NCBI RefSeq assembly: GCF_000004825.1
Contig: NW_008805074.1
Coordinates: 434,001-498,000, forward strand
Reading direction: 5' to 3'
From: Heterostelium album PN500
Taxonomy: Eukaryota > Evosea > Eumycetozoa > Acytosteliales > Acytosteliaceae
DNA: 64,000 bases
Shown here: positions 11,356 through 23,485 of the stretch, piece by piece
Position numbering within the stretch: the stretch's first letter is position 1
Layout of the letters: every line of letters begins with the position of its first letter
Program-made: the position numbers and the translations under genes
The notes under the pieces: model-generated
The model's database searches: none
Told to the model about the DNA's origin: nothing
Seen by the model: only the letters and a program-made list of their open reading frames with translations

Positions 11356-11697
11356 ATTGATAGCCATCTGTTGTTCCTAACAATTACCAATCTACCATAA
11401 AATTTTACCAATTTCGCAATAAAAATGTTCCTTTCATCATATAAAAAATAATATTCTTTTTATTAATAATCTGATAACAATTTAAATATAACTTTACAGA
11501 TATCAATTTTTTTTCTTTCATAATTTTTTGTATCTTATTTATTGATTTCATAAACTGTTATTTATCATTTATTAAATAAAGAGAGAATGCTAAACAATAT
11601 TTAGTAAAATGTAGAGAAAAAAGATTAAAATTAAAAACTAATTGATTTTTATTGAATAATAATTTTTGTTGGTTGGTTCCAAGTACATTATATCACT
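11356..11697. other. intergenic between convergent genes
   Basis: AT-rich 3' flank shared by the GNAT gene and the small minus-strand gene. It contains several AATAAA-like signals and nothing else. Confidence 0.6.
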
Positions 11698-11984
11698 TTA
11701 ATGTCTTCTCTTTCTGCATACCCAGCTTCTCCATTCACGGCTATAGAAGCAATCCAAATCACTTGGGAAACGATTGGCTCCAGTTGGTGACGCGTCAGCG
11801 GAGAACATTCCTGCTCCTTCAATACCAAAGTCAGACTCACCGCTAGAAATCAAAGAAGAGGTGTCTTGGACCAATCCTGGATTAACTAAGGTAGTAATGT
11901 TTTCTGCAAATATTGTTAATATAAAATTTTTTAAAATAAAGAAACTATTTGTGAGAAAATAATATACTTACTGATAATAGTCAT
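11698..11984 (-). CDS. Tiny two-exon gene, MTII start, sister layout to the gene at 3361
   Basis: On the minus strand the first exon is 13 nt (11984-11972: ATG ACT ATT ATC A), followed by gtaagt. The second exon runs 11903-11698 after a tttgcag acceptor. The product is 72 residues: MTIIKNITTLVNPGLV, a Ser/Gly/Asp-rich middle (SSGESDFGIEGAGMFS) and a basic, aromatic end (REWRSWVCRKRRH). Exon-1 length, intron phase and the MT(L/I)I start match the gene at 3361-3668, but this one lacks the Gly-Cys tail. I do not know its function. The plus strand of this interval also shows short open stretches; the spliced minus model is preferred because it has a start, consensus splice sites and closing phases. 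Confidence 0.6.
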
Positions 11985-12196
11985 ATTATTTGGAATAATA
12001 TTTGTTCAAATAATCAATTTGATTTGAATTATATAAAATTCTTTAAATTCAAACTATTTATACTTTATTTTTTTCATAGTTTAAAGGTATGACTACCCAT
12101 ATTAATTAATTTGTAAATGTTTGATAGATTTTTTTTTATTATTATTTAAATTTGGTTATTTTCAATATATACAGTAGCTAGTTATAAATATGGATA

Positions 12197-15100
12197 TTAT
12201 TTTGCATTGTTTGTTGTTGTGGTGGTTGAGGGGTCAACGAAGCCGGTATGTGTTTTGGCAATAAATTTGTTGTGAGCAAAAGACAGCAAACCATTGCCTG
12301 AAAATCTTTGGAGAGCCTCTACTTTACGAACTGGGAATGGTGGTAGTTCGTTATTCTTTGATGGACTATCTCTTGAGAATTTGTGTAGCAAAGTAATAGG
12401 TTTGTTTCCATTACGTTTGGCATGAATAGCACATTGAAGAGCACTTCCAAACTCTGCACAAATCAACTCTTGGTCATCTGCTGAGCTACCTTCAATGTTG
12501 ACTGCCGGTCTCAAAGTGATATACGGTACTTTGGTATTCTTTTTGAATGGCTGGATGAATGAAGGTGGTTTCCAAGTGGATGGATTTTGGAACCAAATTT
12601 GAATACCAACTTGTTTCTCATAGACTTTGGATCGTAGTGAACTCGAAACCGTTCTATTCCAATTGGTGAATCTACCTACCTTTACCTTGTAGATATCCTT
12701 GAGTGGGAAGACCTTGTCGTGGATGACACTGAGGGTTTTCCAGTCATATTTCAAACGATGAATTGCTTCTGTTGTAATGAGGACAATACGATCACTCTCA
12801 TAGTCTTTGAAGTTGATGCTATACATAATCCAACCCTTGATAACACGTTCACCGGCTGGAATAACCTTCTGAGAGTGAGTAATCGATTGCGTGATATTTG
12901 GTGGATAGTGATAAGAGTCTGGACGATTCAAAAACTCTTTGACCTCTGCTATTTTTCCACACCAAACTGAAATATCCATATCTTGATCGATTTGTTTCCA
13001 GAATTTCACTTCATCAGTCAAAGTTTTGATGTAATCTTCATGTTGAGTGATATCTTCAACGGAATCACCTTCCTCAGCACCAGCTATTTTAGTTCCAACA
13101 AGTTCGCTTGATAACATCGAAAGTGGAGTGGATGGTGGTGAAATAATAGTGGCTGCTTCTTTCAATACAATCTCCATTCCCGGTGCTTTCTTTACTGGTG
13201 TACTGGTTGGACTGACCAAACATAGACATTGCCAGTCGGAGGCTGCTACCTGCTGAACAATAGCACCTTGAACACTTTCAATACGTGATGGTGACTTTAT
13301 CTTCATACCTGTTCCAATTCCAATATGTGGATTACCCCAGGCAAACAGAGATCCTTTATCACTTATTGCGAAACAATTGAAAGAAGTGCACTCCAATGTC
13401 GATATCGTTCCGAATCTTGGAACTTTCTGTGGTCTATCATAGAAATCAGCAGTATTCGATGGGTTGATAAAGTCCAATAACTCACTCTCCTTCGATCCCC
13501 ACATATAGACATCTCCCTCCAAAGTGACACCTGCTGCATAGTCTGGACCAGCTGCAATCGATACGAATTTATCTGGAATGTCACGAATCAAAGTTGGAAG
13601 ACTTGCAAATTTGTTACTTCCATGTCCAAGTTGACCTTGCAGACCTTCTCCCCACGAGAGAATATGACCGGAATCTGTCAGCATCATCGAGAAATTTCTA
13701 CCGGCTGCAATATCGATCGCCAAAAATGTTTGATCTTGTATTTTCTTTGGACCTTTCTCAGTGGAAGATCTATTTCTATTGCCAAGTGCCTTTCCCATAC
13801 CCCAAGCATAGATTGCACCGTTCTTGTCCAATGCCAAGCAATGTGTTCCACTGACTGCCAGCTTCTTTATTCCAGTCTGGAATCCCTCCAACATTCTTGG
13901 ATGTACCGAATCAGCTTCCTGTCCGGTTCCTTGAATATAATTGATTGCTTTTCCCCAACCGTAGACAGAACCACGATCTGTTATTGCAAAAGCTACGTCA
14001 TCGATACAAGCGACACACTGAACAACCTTGACCATGTCCAAATCCCATAGTCTCGATGGTTCTTTGCATATTGTTTCTGTTCCTTGACCCAGAGCATATC
14101 CATTTCCCCAGGCGTACATTGCACCATCTTCGTAGACGGCATATGAACATTTACTTCCAACTGCAACACTAATTGGTTTTCCCTTGTCGTCCAAGTTCTT
14201 TGTGTTTCTAAAGATAACCATTGAGTGATCCACTTCATTTCCAGTACCGAAAATTGAACCTGTACTCAAGACTTTTGGATCTGTGATATCTGGATTGGCC
14301 ATCCACTCTGGAATATCTGGATATCTTGGAAGCTGTTTTCCTTGATATTCTTTCAAATCAACTTTTCCAACAATCTCTGGAATCTGACCATTTAGATTGC
14401 TTGTCATTAAAAACAATGTGTAACTTTCACATGTTGCAAATGCACTGATTCTAATATCTGCTTCCACTGCAGTTGGCAATCCAACAACTTTTTCTGGAGT
14501 AATTAAATTTCTTGTATGATTTGTACCCAAACTACCTTTTACTATAAATAAATAATAATAAAATATCATTAATATCAACTTTATGCGGAAGGTTGTTTAA
14601 TAACAAATAATTACCATTGTATCCCCATGAAAAAACATCACCTGATTCTGTGATTACAAAATTAGAATAGTAGGAACTGTGAATATAGATAGATTTTGGC
14701 AGTGCATCTATAAACATTGGTTTCAATTGAGCGTGATCGTAGGTAACCATGTTGATACCGAGTGCACCATTCTTGTTGAGTCCCCATGATAATACTCTTC
14801 CATCGTCGGTGAGAATGACTACGTGTGAATCACCACAAGTCACCTGTGATACTTGACCATTGTCTTTGAATTCAAGAAGTACAGGTTGATCAGTCTCCAA
14901 ATCACGTGTGGAATCCAAACAGTGTGCTACCTCCTGGTCACCCACTCCATAGAGTTGACCGTCATCGGTGAGAAACAATGTGAATGAATCTCCGGCAACT
15001 ATCTGTTTAAGTTTCGTTTGAGAATTGAGAATCTTTTCATACTTTGGAAAACGTGTCGGTGTGGTAAAGAGCTCACCACGGTAGCCGAAAGGACGTCCCC

Positions 15101-15602
15101 AAAAGTAGATTCCACCTGACACTGTGATCGCAACGGAATGGCAGACTCCCACCACAACTTGGTGCACCGGTGAATCGAATCCATCGACGAATCTCGGTGT
15201 CATTATATCGATTTCACTTCCGAGTCCCGTACGGAAATCATTGGAATTACCGATGGTAAAGAGAGAACCGTCCTCCATCAACACGAAAATGAAATTCTTA
15301 CTCTGGTGAGTGTTGCATACCACCGATTTAGCTTTCGATTTGTCCAGTGGTGCAATCGGAGTCGGAGTGTTGTATGTGGAGCGAGTCTGACTACCAACCA
15401 TGCCAACGCCACACGCACTAACAACACCGCCGATCACCATGTAAGTTGTCTCAGTGGCGCATGCTACCGATTGCACGATTGGCTTCTCTCCAAAGTTTGC
15501 CAATGCCTGTTTATATACATCGGATTCACCTGGAACCACAGAGTTCTTACTCAATCCACTACCAACACCTGATCCACAACTCCATATTGAATTAACAGAC
15601 AT
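12197..15602 (-). CDS. RCC1-repeat protein with C-terminal TPRG/hSac2-like domain
   Basis: Two exons on the minus strand, 15602-14615 and 14541-12197, joined within a repeat (WGYN/VKGSLGTNH) to give 1110 residues. Residues ~1-770 are RCC1-type beta-propeller repeats with the usual signatures (VLSWGLNKNGALGIN, MYAWGNGYALGQG, ILSWGEGLQGQLGHG), enough for probably two seven-bladed propellers. Residues ~885-1040 resemble the hSac2/TPRG1 domain: GERVIKGWIMYSINF, then DRIVLITTEAIHRLKYDW and a VGRFTNWNRTVSSS stretch. RCC1 propellers serve as GTPase exchange factors or protein scaffolds. hSac2 domains occur in the phosphoinositide phosphatase INPP5F and in TPRG1 proteins and are thought to aid membrane association. 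No catalytic phosphatase domain is present. The combined role is unknown; a membrane-linked scaffold is inference. Confidence 0.8.
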
Positions 15603-16555
15603 ATTTTTTTATTGGTAAAAAAAAAAAAATTAAGTAAAAAAACAAATAAACAAAAAAAGGGTATAAAAAAGAATTAAAGAAATTAAATGTTACTAATTTG
15701 AACTTATTATTATGAAAATTTTGTGTTGTTTGTTTGATTGTTTTTTTTTTTTTTTTTAATTATAGCAAGTAATTTGATTGATTGATCTTGTGTGTTTTTG
15801 TTTTTTTTTCTTATGTATGTGTTGTGTGTTTATATTTTAAGTATATTTTTTATTAATTAAAAGTACTGATATGCATTTAACAAGACCAGTGATTTAACCA
15901 AAAGATGATAAATTAAAAAAAATAAAATAAAATCAGTTTAATCTAGATGGCAAAATCTAGATAAGAAAAATCAGTGTGGTTGTTTTACTCGAAACAAGGA
16001 ACGTTGAAATGAAAATCGATTTTTTTGCCAAAATAGTAAAAGTGAAGATTTTCTGTTGCTTTATCTTAAAAACAAAATAATAAATAAATAGCTAAATATA
16101 TTTTTATCGTTTATCTAAAACTAAAAAAAGATGTAATTATTTTTAAGAAATACTGTTATGTTATGTAATGATGAATGATGAATACTGTTATGTTATGTAA
16201 TGAATAAAATTAAATTAAAAAAATGAAAAATTTTTATTTGATTTAAATGATAAACATTCTTAGTCAGAATTTGTTCGTTTTTTTGTTTGCACAAAAGCCT
16301 CATTTTTGGGTTTTGTTTTTAATCGGAACTGCTTATTTTATTATAATAATTATTTATTTTTTAAATTAACAATGAATAATCGATCTTCTTTTCAATTTTC
16401 CCAATAAAAACCATCGATCAGCTCACCACAATGAATAATGAGATTGATAATTGTTCGTTGGGAAATAATCGATTAATAACATACATCTTAATAAGCATAT
16501 GATAATGAAAGTAACATTTATTTTTATGTATTTATTTTTTGAAAAATGAATTGTT
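15603..16555. other. intergenic, AT-rich, with a short direct repeat
   Basis: Divergent 5' flank of the RCC1 gene and 3' flank of the esterase. It contains T homopolymers near 15740 and a 23-bp direct repeat at 16149-16171 and 16181-16203 (32-bp period). No gene seen. Confidence 0.7.
16149..16203. repeat. 23-bp direct repeat, 32-bp period, two copies
   Basis: The sequence starting AATACTGTTATGTTATGTAA occurs at 16149 and again at 16181 with 23 identical bases. It is a small tandem duplication in intergenic DNA. Confidence 0.9.
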
Positions 16556-18423
16556 TTATAAGTTATAACCTAACTCATCGAAAAGGTCACAACCTTCAGA
16601 GATATTGTCAAGATTGGTCATACGTATTTTGACTCTTAACTTGATAGCATTCAAGGCCTTGTCGTTTTGAATATATCTTGGCCATCCAACAGGTGTTTCG
16701 GCTCCTAAATTTGGATCACCATTCTCAATGAAATTGTACCAATAGTTGGAGATATTCGCAGCCATTTCTCTCTCTTCAACGCTAACATTGAATCCAATCA
16801 AATCATAACTATTGAAAACATATGGTACTATAGAAAAGATTGGTTAGAATCAAGATCGATCTTGTTATTCTTCTCTTAAGAGAATTTGAACTACTATTTT
16901 TAAATTACTTACATTCATCACCATGACAAGCAGAAGTATGACAAAACGGTAACGATCCATTGAATGAGTTGACATGTGTGTATCTATATAGATAAGTCAT
17001 ATCACCATTTTTGGAAAGAGCACGTGCCATATAACGATTTGGACATTTAAACAAAAGATCATTCAAAAGTCTAGCCAAAATTGGTCTGTTGTCTCCTGGC
17101 AATGATACTCCTGGATAGAGATCCAACACTTGATTCTTGATTTCAGATGAATACTTTCTGAAAATTGTATTTACAATCTGGTTATAAATTATTTTAGCCA
17201 ATTTCCTACATATTATAATTGTTGTAGTTTTTGTTGTTAAAATCATAAGAAATAAAAGATTTTTCAATAAAATTAAAATCTTACAATTTAAAAAATGGAT
17301 ATACAAAAACATCCCCTTCATCAACATTTTCACCAAGAATCACTGGAACATGGTTGAAATTACCTTGTTCGAATGCATCGAGTGGCTGTGATGGAATTAC
17401 TGGTCCGTCGATTACAGGTGTCCATTGGGTGATAGTTCCAATTGGATTTGTTAAATTCAGAGTTTGTCTCATTTCATTTTGGATTTTGGTAATCTCGGCT
17501 GCTGAGAGATCTTTAAGACATTGGAATGTTGTGCATTTAACTTTCCTTGAGAAGATGGCATAGTTATCTTTTGCTTCTTGAATGGTCTTGAATCCCAAAC
17601 TGGTAGGGGAGGACTCAACGATTACAGATTGGAATAGATCGTTCGAGAGTGGAGAGATGAGATGTCCAACTACCGACATTGCACCTGCCGATTGACCACC
17701 GAGAGAAACCTGGTCGGGATCACCTCCGAACGCAGAAATATGATTTCTCACCCAGTGAAGTGCAGCGATTTGATCGAGGAATCCATAGTTTCCAGAGAGA
17801 TTGATATCTTCGTTACCAAGGAATCCAAGAATTCCAAGACGATAGTTGATTGTCACCAAAACGATTCCAGCCTCTGCAAAGTGTTTTCCATCGTACAGAG
17901 GAACATCAGCTGAACCATCGGTGAAAGCACCACCTGGAATAAACACATACACTGGTTTCAACGAGGTAGTATTGGAAATCGGTGTGAAAACATTGAGGAA
18001 CAAACAATCTTCATTGGTTCCTTGCACTGGACAAGCGAAACTGGCAAGATTACATTCCTGTGGACAACCATCTCTTTCGTATGTTGCATTTCTGATATCT
18101 TCCCAAACATTTGGTGGTAATGGATTTTGCCATCTCAAATCACCAACTGGTGGTTTAGCATATGGTAACTATATAGTTTTTGTTAATTAATACATTGAGA
18201 ATTCATTAAAGATAAAAGAATAAACTTATAAACATACTCCATAGAATGTACGATGTTTATCGAAAACAAGACCACGAACAGTACCATCAGCATAGGTAAC
18301 CAATGATGGATCATTACCATGTACGGGATGTGGCTTGGTTTTGGTTGGAGCACCTTGTTCCGTTGCAAAAGATAAACTTATTAACAGTGACAAAACTGTT
18401 AAAAGGTATAGATATACTTTCAT
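16556..18423 (-). CDS. Secreted type-B carboxylesterase / cholinesterase-like
   Basis: Four exons on the minus strand (18423-18238, 18168-17285, 17205-16913, 16827-16556) splice to 544 residues. Residues 1-20 are a signal peptide. The typical FYG-LPYAKPPVGDLRW spans the first junction. The family landmarks follow: EDCLFLNVF (Cys after the first loop), the nucleophile elbow GGQSAGAMSV (Ser near 221), the acid in ENVDEGDVF (Glu near 345), and the catalytic His in HTSACHGDELPYVF near 450, the last crossing an intron. Dictyostelids have several such esterases, including the crystal protein and D2; they hydrolyse carboxylic esters in the secretory or vesicular compartment. All three catalytic residues are present, so it should be active. 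Upstream on the minus strand are a TATA-like box (18516-18523) and a C-rich element (18595-18606). Confidence 0.9.
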
Positions 18424-18515
18424 TCTTTTTATATATAAAAGTTTGGTTTTGTATTTTAGAATATAGTTTTTTATTAATAGTGTTTTGATGAATAAAAGAA
18501 TTGGAAAAAGCTTAC

Positions 18516-18523
18516 TATTTATA
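18516..18523 (-). promoter_or_regulatory. TATA-like box of the esterase gene
   Basis: TATAAATA on the minus strand about 95 bases upstream of the esterase ATG. It fits dictyostelid core promoters by position and sequence only. Confidence 0.45.
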
Positions 18524-18594
18524 TAAAACCATTTCCATACTCCTGATTTAGATTGTCATTAAACTTAATATATGTAAATATAAATTTGTATATC

Positions 18595-18606
18595 TGTGGG
18601 GGTGGG
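18595..18606 (-). promoter_or_regulatory. Candidate G-box/CA-rich (GBF-type) element
   Basis: TGTGGGGGTGGG on the plus strand, 172-183 bases upstream of the esterase start. G-box-binding factor of Dictyostelium recognises G/T-rich (or C/A-rich) elements of this kind in post-aggregative genes. GC-rich runs are rare in this spacer. Binding is inferred from the motif. Confidence 0.4.
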
Positions 18607-18659
18607 TAACTTAGGTATGGGTGACATAGCATATTGCTGAACATCAATCATATGCAATC

Positions 18660-18677
18660 ATGCATACATGTATGCAT
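18660..18677. repeat. 18-bp perfect palindrome with iterated ATGCA
   Basis: ATGCATACATGTATGCAT equals its own reverse complement and is flanked by TATGCAATC and ATATGCAATAAC, giving at least four ATGCA half-sites within about 35 bases. Confidence 0.85.
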
Positions 18678-19046
18678 ATATGCAATAACAAAACCTAACT
18701 GATTGTAAATATTGTAAATATTGTCACCTTAAACGTGTATAACACAAACTTTAAAGTGAAATCTGATTGGTTGGTTTAAGTTGGAATTAAATAAAACACC
18801 AACATTCATATTTGGAAATTAAATGCTATTGTTATTAAATACAAATCTTAAGTTTAAACCATTCTACAATTTGAATTGAACCGATTTCGAATGAAATGAG
18901 ATATATTGTGATTTTTTATTGTGTAATTATGTAAATCACAGAACGAGTATTTTTGTTGTTTCGTCCCATTCTTATATTAATATGTATATTGATATTCCAA
19001 TATTAACATCAATCACAATCACACAATAAATGAACATTGTGATTAA

Positions 19047-19050
<4 letters not shown>

Positions 19051-19078
<28 letters not shown>
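19051..19078. repeat. (AT)n microsatellite
   Basis: About 14 uninterrupted AT units in the esterase-eIF3b spacer. Confidence 0.95.
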
Positions 19079-19083
<5 letters not shown>

Positions 19084-19795
19084 AACATTGTTATTACACT
19101 CACATTCAACATAAAATTGATTTCTTTTAATGTTATAACTCATTTCTTTTAAATACATAAACAACACAACACTGAATTGTATCTAACTGCTGTGTTTTTA
19201 TACTTTTTCATTTACTTTATTTGTTTTGTTTTACGTTAAATGTGCGAATAATGTGGGTGGTAAATCTGTTACACTGACTTATTACAATTGTCATTCATAT
19301 GAATGAATCAATCAATTTTCTACCACTCCTTCACTTCATTAATATAATACCTTTTTGAAAAGAAATGATTAGTATGTTCACTTAGTACTACTTTCATACC
19401 TTATTAATAAAGAAATGTTGTAAATTGAACAAAACCACATTTTATTTACTATACAACATGATTTGATTGTCAATTAATTTTATTAAATTACTCAAAACAA
19501 AACAAATAATATCGATAATTCAATAATTATTAACAATCTAATTGATACTAATTATGATTCAAGTTATCAAACAGTATTGAGAAAAAGAAAAGAGTAAAAA
19601 AGAAAGAATGAGGGGATGAAGTTCGCAAAAAAAAATGAAAAATGAAAATTGTGGATGGCTGTGTGAGAATATGGTGAGAATTGCAAATAAGATAGAATTT
19701 GTTAGTTGTATCCGTTATCTATATAGTTTATCAATAATTGTCATCGAGAAGTATCCTTATCACAGATTATAGATAGATTAGATAGCAATCAAATC

Positions 19796-21932
19796 ATGCC
19801 AAACTACGATTATACAGAAGAAGAGGAGTTGGTCACTTGTCTCGAAGATTTCGAGCCACCCGTACAACTCGACACTTCACTCGCCAAGTTCATCATTGTC
19901 GACGGTATTCCCATCGCCAACGAAGCTAAACATGAGAAATTAGAGAGTGTTCTCAAGAAAATCTACGGTCGTTTCGGTACAATCGTTAGTTTCACAATGC
20001 CATTAGACGCAAAGAAAACAACTAAAGGGTAACAATCAATTAATTAACAATATTATTATTATTTTTATTAGAAATAATATTTATAAATATAGATAAATAA
20101 TAATAATATATACAAATTAACTAACTAATTATTTTCATTATTATTGTTAATTACTTGTTGTATATAGATATTGTTTTGTTGAATATTCAGAGAAAGATTC
20201 AGCTGTCGAAGCAATCAATACAAATAATGGTGTATATCAATTGGATCAGGTTCACAAATTGAAGGCAACAGCATTCGAGGAACACTCGAAATACTCGAAT
20301 TTGAGTGAGACCTACGTCCCACCAAAAGCAGAGGACTTTGCACAGACCAATACAAACTACTACGAATGGCTCTACTCTGAGCGTTCGTTGAAGGGATTCG
20401 ATCAGTTCGCGCTGAGCTACGGTGACAACACTGAGATCTGCTGGAATGAGATGAATCTCGGTAAGCCAATCACAGAGAGTCTCCAATCGAAATGGACTCA
20501 AAGCTATGTACAATGGTCGAATTCCGGTGCCTACATGGTCACCATCCACAAGGAGGGTGTAAAGCTGTACGGTGGTGAGAACTGGCAACAAGCCGGTTTC
20601 TTCAAGCACCAAAACGTGCAACTCGTCGACTTCTCACCAGAGGATAAATATTTGATTACTTTCTCATCGCCAGTCTCTGACAATCCAAAGGACAGCAATT
20701 CCATTATCGTCTGGGACGTCCGTTCCGGTAAGCGTCTGCGTTCGTTCCCATCGCCACCAAAGGATCAATTCAGTTGGCCAGCCTACAACTGGAGTGCCAA
20801 AGACAAGTACTTCTCACGTCAATTCGAAGACAAGGGTATCAACATCTTTGTCGCCTCCACCTGTAACATGTTGAACGAGAAGACCTTCCCGATCGCCAGA
20901 TTAAAGTCGTACTCGTGGTCACCATCCGACCCATATCTCTGCTACTTTGTGCCATGCACTGACACCATGCCAGGTCGTGTCTGTATCCTCGAGGTGCCAT
21001 CGATGAAGATCGTCGCCGAGAAGAGCATCTGGCACGCCACCGACGCTCGTATGCATTGGCAGAACCAAGGTGACTACCTCTGCGTCAGAATCGACAAGGT
21101 CGTTCCAAAGTCCAAGAAGAATCAACCAGTCACCACCTCTTTCGAGTTGTTCCGTATGCACGAACCCAACTTCCCAATCGAGAACTTTGAGGTTCCATCG
21201 ATCACCAAGGCATTCGCCTGGGAGCCACGTGGAAAGAAGCTCTGTATCATCCACGGAGAACACCGTCAAGACATGACCGTCTCCTTCTTTGAAGTCCAAA
21301 AGAACAAGGTAGCACTGCTCAGCAAGCTCGAGCGTAGAAAGTTGAACTCTGTTTTCTGGTCGCCACGTGGAACCTACGTTGTTCTCGCACAAGTCGGTGA
21401 CACTGGTGAATTGGAATTCTACAACACTGCCGACCTCGAAACAATGTCCACCAACGAACACATCAATTGTACATCGGTCGACTGGAATCCATCGGGTCGT
21501 TTCGTCACCACCACCGTTTCATTCTTCAAGGTTCAAACCGATACCGGTTTCCGTATCTGGACATTCGCCGGTGAGCCAGTCTACTCGTTGCTCAAGGATC
21601 GTTTCAAGCAATTCATTTGGCGTCCACGTCCACCAATGATTCTCTCAAGCAAACAACTCAAGACCATTCGTTCCAAGTTGAAGGAGTACTCACAGCAATT
21701 CAAGGAGCTCGACGACCGCGATATCAAGGCCAAGATGGAGGAGGAGAACGCTCGTTTGGATCAATTGATGCAAGAATTCGTTGCTCTCTTGCAAAAAGGA
21801 GAAAGAGAATACCAAGAGACCGCCCCAATCAGAGCCAAGATGCACATTTCCGAAGATGTCGATCCAAGAGACGAATACCAAGATTTCGAAAAGGTTGAAG
21901 AGATTGTTGATATGACTGTCTCAAAGAAATAA
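19796..21932 (+). CDS. eif3B: Translation initiation factor eIF3 subunit B
   Basis: Two exons (19796-20028, 20168-21932) give 665 residues. After an acidic start (TEEEELVTCLEDFEPPVQLD) comes an RRM at about 30-112 (FIIVDGIPIANEAKHEKL; YCFVEYSEKDSAVEAI after the intron). A long WD/beta-propeller follows from ~150 to 560, with eIF3b hallmarks such as FSPEDKYLITFSS, IIVWDVRSGKRLRSF, VFWSPRGTYVVLAQ and GRFVTTTVSFF. A C-terminal helix-rich tail (about 560-665) normally binds eIF3i/g. eIF3b scaffolds the eIF3 complex on the 40S ribosome. Length is close to that of fungal and protist homologues. Exon sequence is strongly codon-biased toward C/G third positions, as expected for a highly expressed gene. 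The single intron splits the RRM codon for Gly. Confidence 0.95.
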
Positions 21933-22723
21933 GAACAATATAATAAATAATAATAATTGTTTATTATAGAAATAAAAAAAACTGTACATAAATTTAAATT
22001 TCAATCTTTATAAATCAAACTTTTATTCATTTCATATCAACAATTAATAATCCAATAATAATAATAATAATCACAAAGATATTTCAAGAAAAAGATGTAT
22101 TGTATTGTATTTAAATATTATATTCTTTTTATTATACAAAATCTGTCGACAGACTCTTTTAAACATTATCATACTTCAATCCTCCTTATATCAAGAAAGA
22201 AAAAAGGTATTATTTTTTTATGATATTTTTTTTAATTATTATTAAGATAAATTTGGAGTGTCTATAATTGATTGATTTGGATTTGAATGGTTGGAAACAA
22301 TAATCATTGGATTTTTAGATAAATATTATTGTTATTGTGTTTGATTACTGTAGTGTTGTGGAATGATTAAAAATGGACACTAATGAAAGTAAGAAAAGAA
22401 AAAAAAACAAACAAACAATTTTTAGAAGGGGAAAAATGAATAAATAATGGTATTGAATTTGTATGTTGATTGGTTTGTAACCAAAAGGTGTAATGTGTAA
22501 GGTTATATTAACTGATTGAAGAATGTATGAATAATCATTATTATGCTATTAGATTGATTACTATAATTGTTGTTGTTGTTGCTGTAGTTGTTATTATTAT
22601 TATTAGTTTGTTTATATGTTATTTGTTTTTGTTTATATTGTTTGTTTGTATGTTTTTTTTGTTGAAAAAAAAGGATGTTGTTGAATGATTGATTGATTGA
22701 TTGATTTGATTCCCATTTAAGAA
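21933..22723. other. intergenic between convergent genes
   Basis: AT-rich 3' flanks of eIF3b and rasS. It includes a 12-bp palindrome TCTGTCGACAGA (22142-22153). No gene; a minus-strand open stretch at 22503-22739 is repeat-derived. Confidence 0.7.
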
Positions 22724-23485
22724 TTATAGCAATACACAAGATCTCTTCTTTTTGTGATGAGTTTCACTGTGATCAGTTTGATTCTGACTGTTTGATCTTG
22801 CTTTCTTTACTTCTTTTACCAGTTCGTGAAAAGCCTCAGAGACATTGATTCTCTCTTTCGCGCTGGTTTCCAAAAATTTGCAATTCAACTTTCTTGCCAG
22901 TTCCTCGCCATCTGCAGTCGAAACCTCTCTAAAGTCTTGAAGATCGCACTTATTTCCTACCAAAACAAACGGTACATTATCCAAATCCTTTACTTTCAAC
23001 AGGTGAGTGTGTAATCTAGGTATTTCCTTAAAACTCTGTAAATAGGTAATTGAATATACACATAAAAATCCTTCACCTATATTTTTATATTTTATAAAAA
23101 AAATTGATCAAAAATTAATAACTGTGCTAATGTGTTGAGTGTGGTATGAGTGTGTATGTTGGTTGTGTGATGTGCAATTGTTGCTTAATTTGTTTTGTTT
23201 TGTTTTTTTTAAGATCATTGAGCTGAGTTGAGTGGAATTGTATAACTAATTGACTGACTTACCTGTTCTCATATATTGATCTCTGACAGCACTAAAGTCT
23301 TCTTGTCCAGCAGTGTCGTAAATATCTAAAAGACACTCTTCGTTGTCGACTGTCGTTTGCTTTCTATAAGAATCTTCAAGTGTTGGATCGTATTCATCTA
23401 CAAATCGCTGTGCAATGAATTGAATGGTCAGACATGATTTACCAACACCACCTGGACCAACAAGTACTAATTTAAAATTAAACAT
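22724..23485 (-). CDS. rasS: Ras-family small GTPase RasS
   Basis: Two exons (23485-23263 and 23076-22724) give 191 residues. Motifs in order: P-loop GPGGVGKS near 10-17, effector [12 protein letters not shown] at switch [16 protein letters not shown] at switch II, VGNKCDL near 116 and ETSAKE, then a lysine-rich tail and the CaaX box CVLL, predicting geranylgeranylation. The start [19 protein letters not shown] and the TLEDSYRKQ effector are those I recall for RasS rather than RasG/D/C. RasS in D. discoideum balances endocytosis and motility. All nucleotide-binding residues are intact. The intron splits the Gly codon in MRTGEGF. Orthology to RasS is from memory of the sequence and not from a search. 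Confidence 0.85.

Larger units (their letters stand above)
18424..19795. other. Divergent promoter region between esterase and eIF3b
   Basis: About 1.4 kb separating two outward-facing genes. It contains a G/C-rich GBF-like element (18595-18606), an 18-bp palindrome among iterated ATGCA boxes (18660-18677), a (AT)14 run (19051-19078), GTGGGTGG near 19253 and a 16-bp palindrome (19291-19306). No coding sequence. Confidence 0.75.

Noticed and set aside
13594-14050. Plus-strand ORFs opposite the RCC1 gene
   Set aside because: Antisense shadows; the minus strand holds clear RCC1 repeats.
20919-21461. 180-residue ORF antisense to eIF3b
   Set aside because: Caused by biased codon use of the strong eIF3b frame; no domain signal.
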